Under the pieces are notes generated by a model. It saw only the letters and a list, made by a program, of their open reading frames with translations, ran no database searches and was not told where the DNA came from. A stretch of 64,000 nt of DNA, taken from Phoebastria nigripes (lineage: Eukaryota; Chordata; Aves; Procellariiformes; Diomedeidae). The stretch is from contig JAYKAV010000481.1 in the NCBI GenBank assembly GCA_035582835.1, positions 25,128-89,127 on the forward strand, written 5' to 3'. Positions 63,814-64,000 of the stretch are shown here, piece by piece (within the stretch, counting starts at the first letter, position 1; the number at the start of each line of letters is the position of its first letter). Both the position numbers and the translations under genes were made by a program.

Positions 63814-64000
63814 ATCATAGAATCATTAAGGTTGGAAAAGACCTCTAAGATCATCGAGTCCAACCGTCAACCCAACACCACCATGCCCACTAAACCATGT
63901 CCCTAAGCGCCTCATCTACACGTCTTTTAAATACTTCCAGGGATGGTGACTCCACCACTTCCCTGGGCAGCCTGTTCCAATGCTTGACAACCGTTTTAGT
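63814..64000 (-). mobile_element. CR1 3' fragment running off the window end
   Basis: ATCATAGAATCATTAAGGTT, then AAGACCTCTAAGATCATCGA and CCTGGGCAGCCTGTTCCAAT are antisense CR1 3'-end sequence. The element continues beyond 64000, so its length is unknown. Its diagnostic bases (CATCGAGTCCAACCGTCAAC) differ from the 47-kb copy and indicate a different CR1 subfamily. Confidence 0.92.

Overview
The window looks like bird nuclear DNA. It is AT-rich, with very sparse coding sequence, spliceosomal exon borders, simple repeats and CR1 retrotransposons whose 3' ends carry the tail typical of birds (CCTTCCAACCCAAACTATTCTATGAT-like). Nothing prokaryotic or plasmid-like was seen. Isolated N calls show it is a draft assembly.

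Only one protein-coding gene can be supported: the 3' part of CLEC16A, the vertebrate orthologue of fly ema, on the minus strand. Five coding exons read from high to low coordinates: 54278-54127, 53390-53186, 51780-51610, 40060-39914 and 29276-28918 (stop TAA). Their phases join without a break, and the peptide matches the C-terminal third of CLEC16A as I remember the human protein. Earlier exons must lie beyond position 64000. A sixth exon, 34025-33949, is inferred inside the last intron. It has a good acceptor, the matching phase, and encodes a basic 25-residue tail ending in TAG, so it looks like an alternative terminal exon.

Layout. Positions 1-22.6 kb: gene-free sequence downstream of CLEC16A, with two old MIR/L3-like repeat relics (about 11.98-12.19 kb and 13.85-13.99 kb). 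22.6-28.9 kb: CLEC16A 3' UTR or its flank, with several candidate poly(A) signals. 28.9-54.3 kb: the five exons and their introns; the 11.5-kb intron holds a 5'-truncated CR1 with a reverse-transcriptase remnant and, 1.5 kb away, a closely related CR1 in opposite orientation. A 145-bp direct duplication flanks exon 51610-51780. 54.3-64 kb: upstream intron, with one unidentified ORF and two CR1 3' fragments at the window end, again inverted.

I found no prophage, CRISPR array, tRNA or rRNA. I also saw no SOCS1 or RMI2 coding sequence, although both lie downstream of CLEC16A in mammals. The best candidates for something overlooked are the alternative CLEC16A terminal exon and the duplication around exon 51610-51780.
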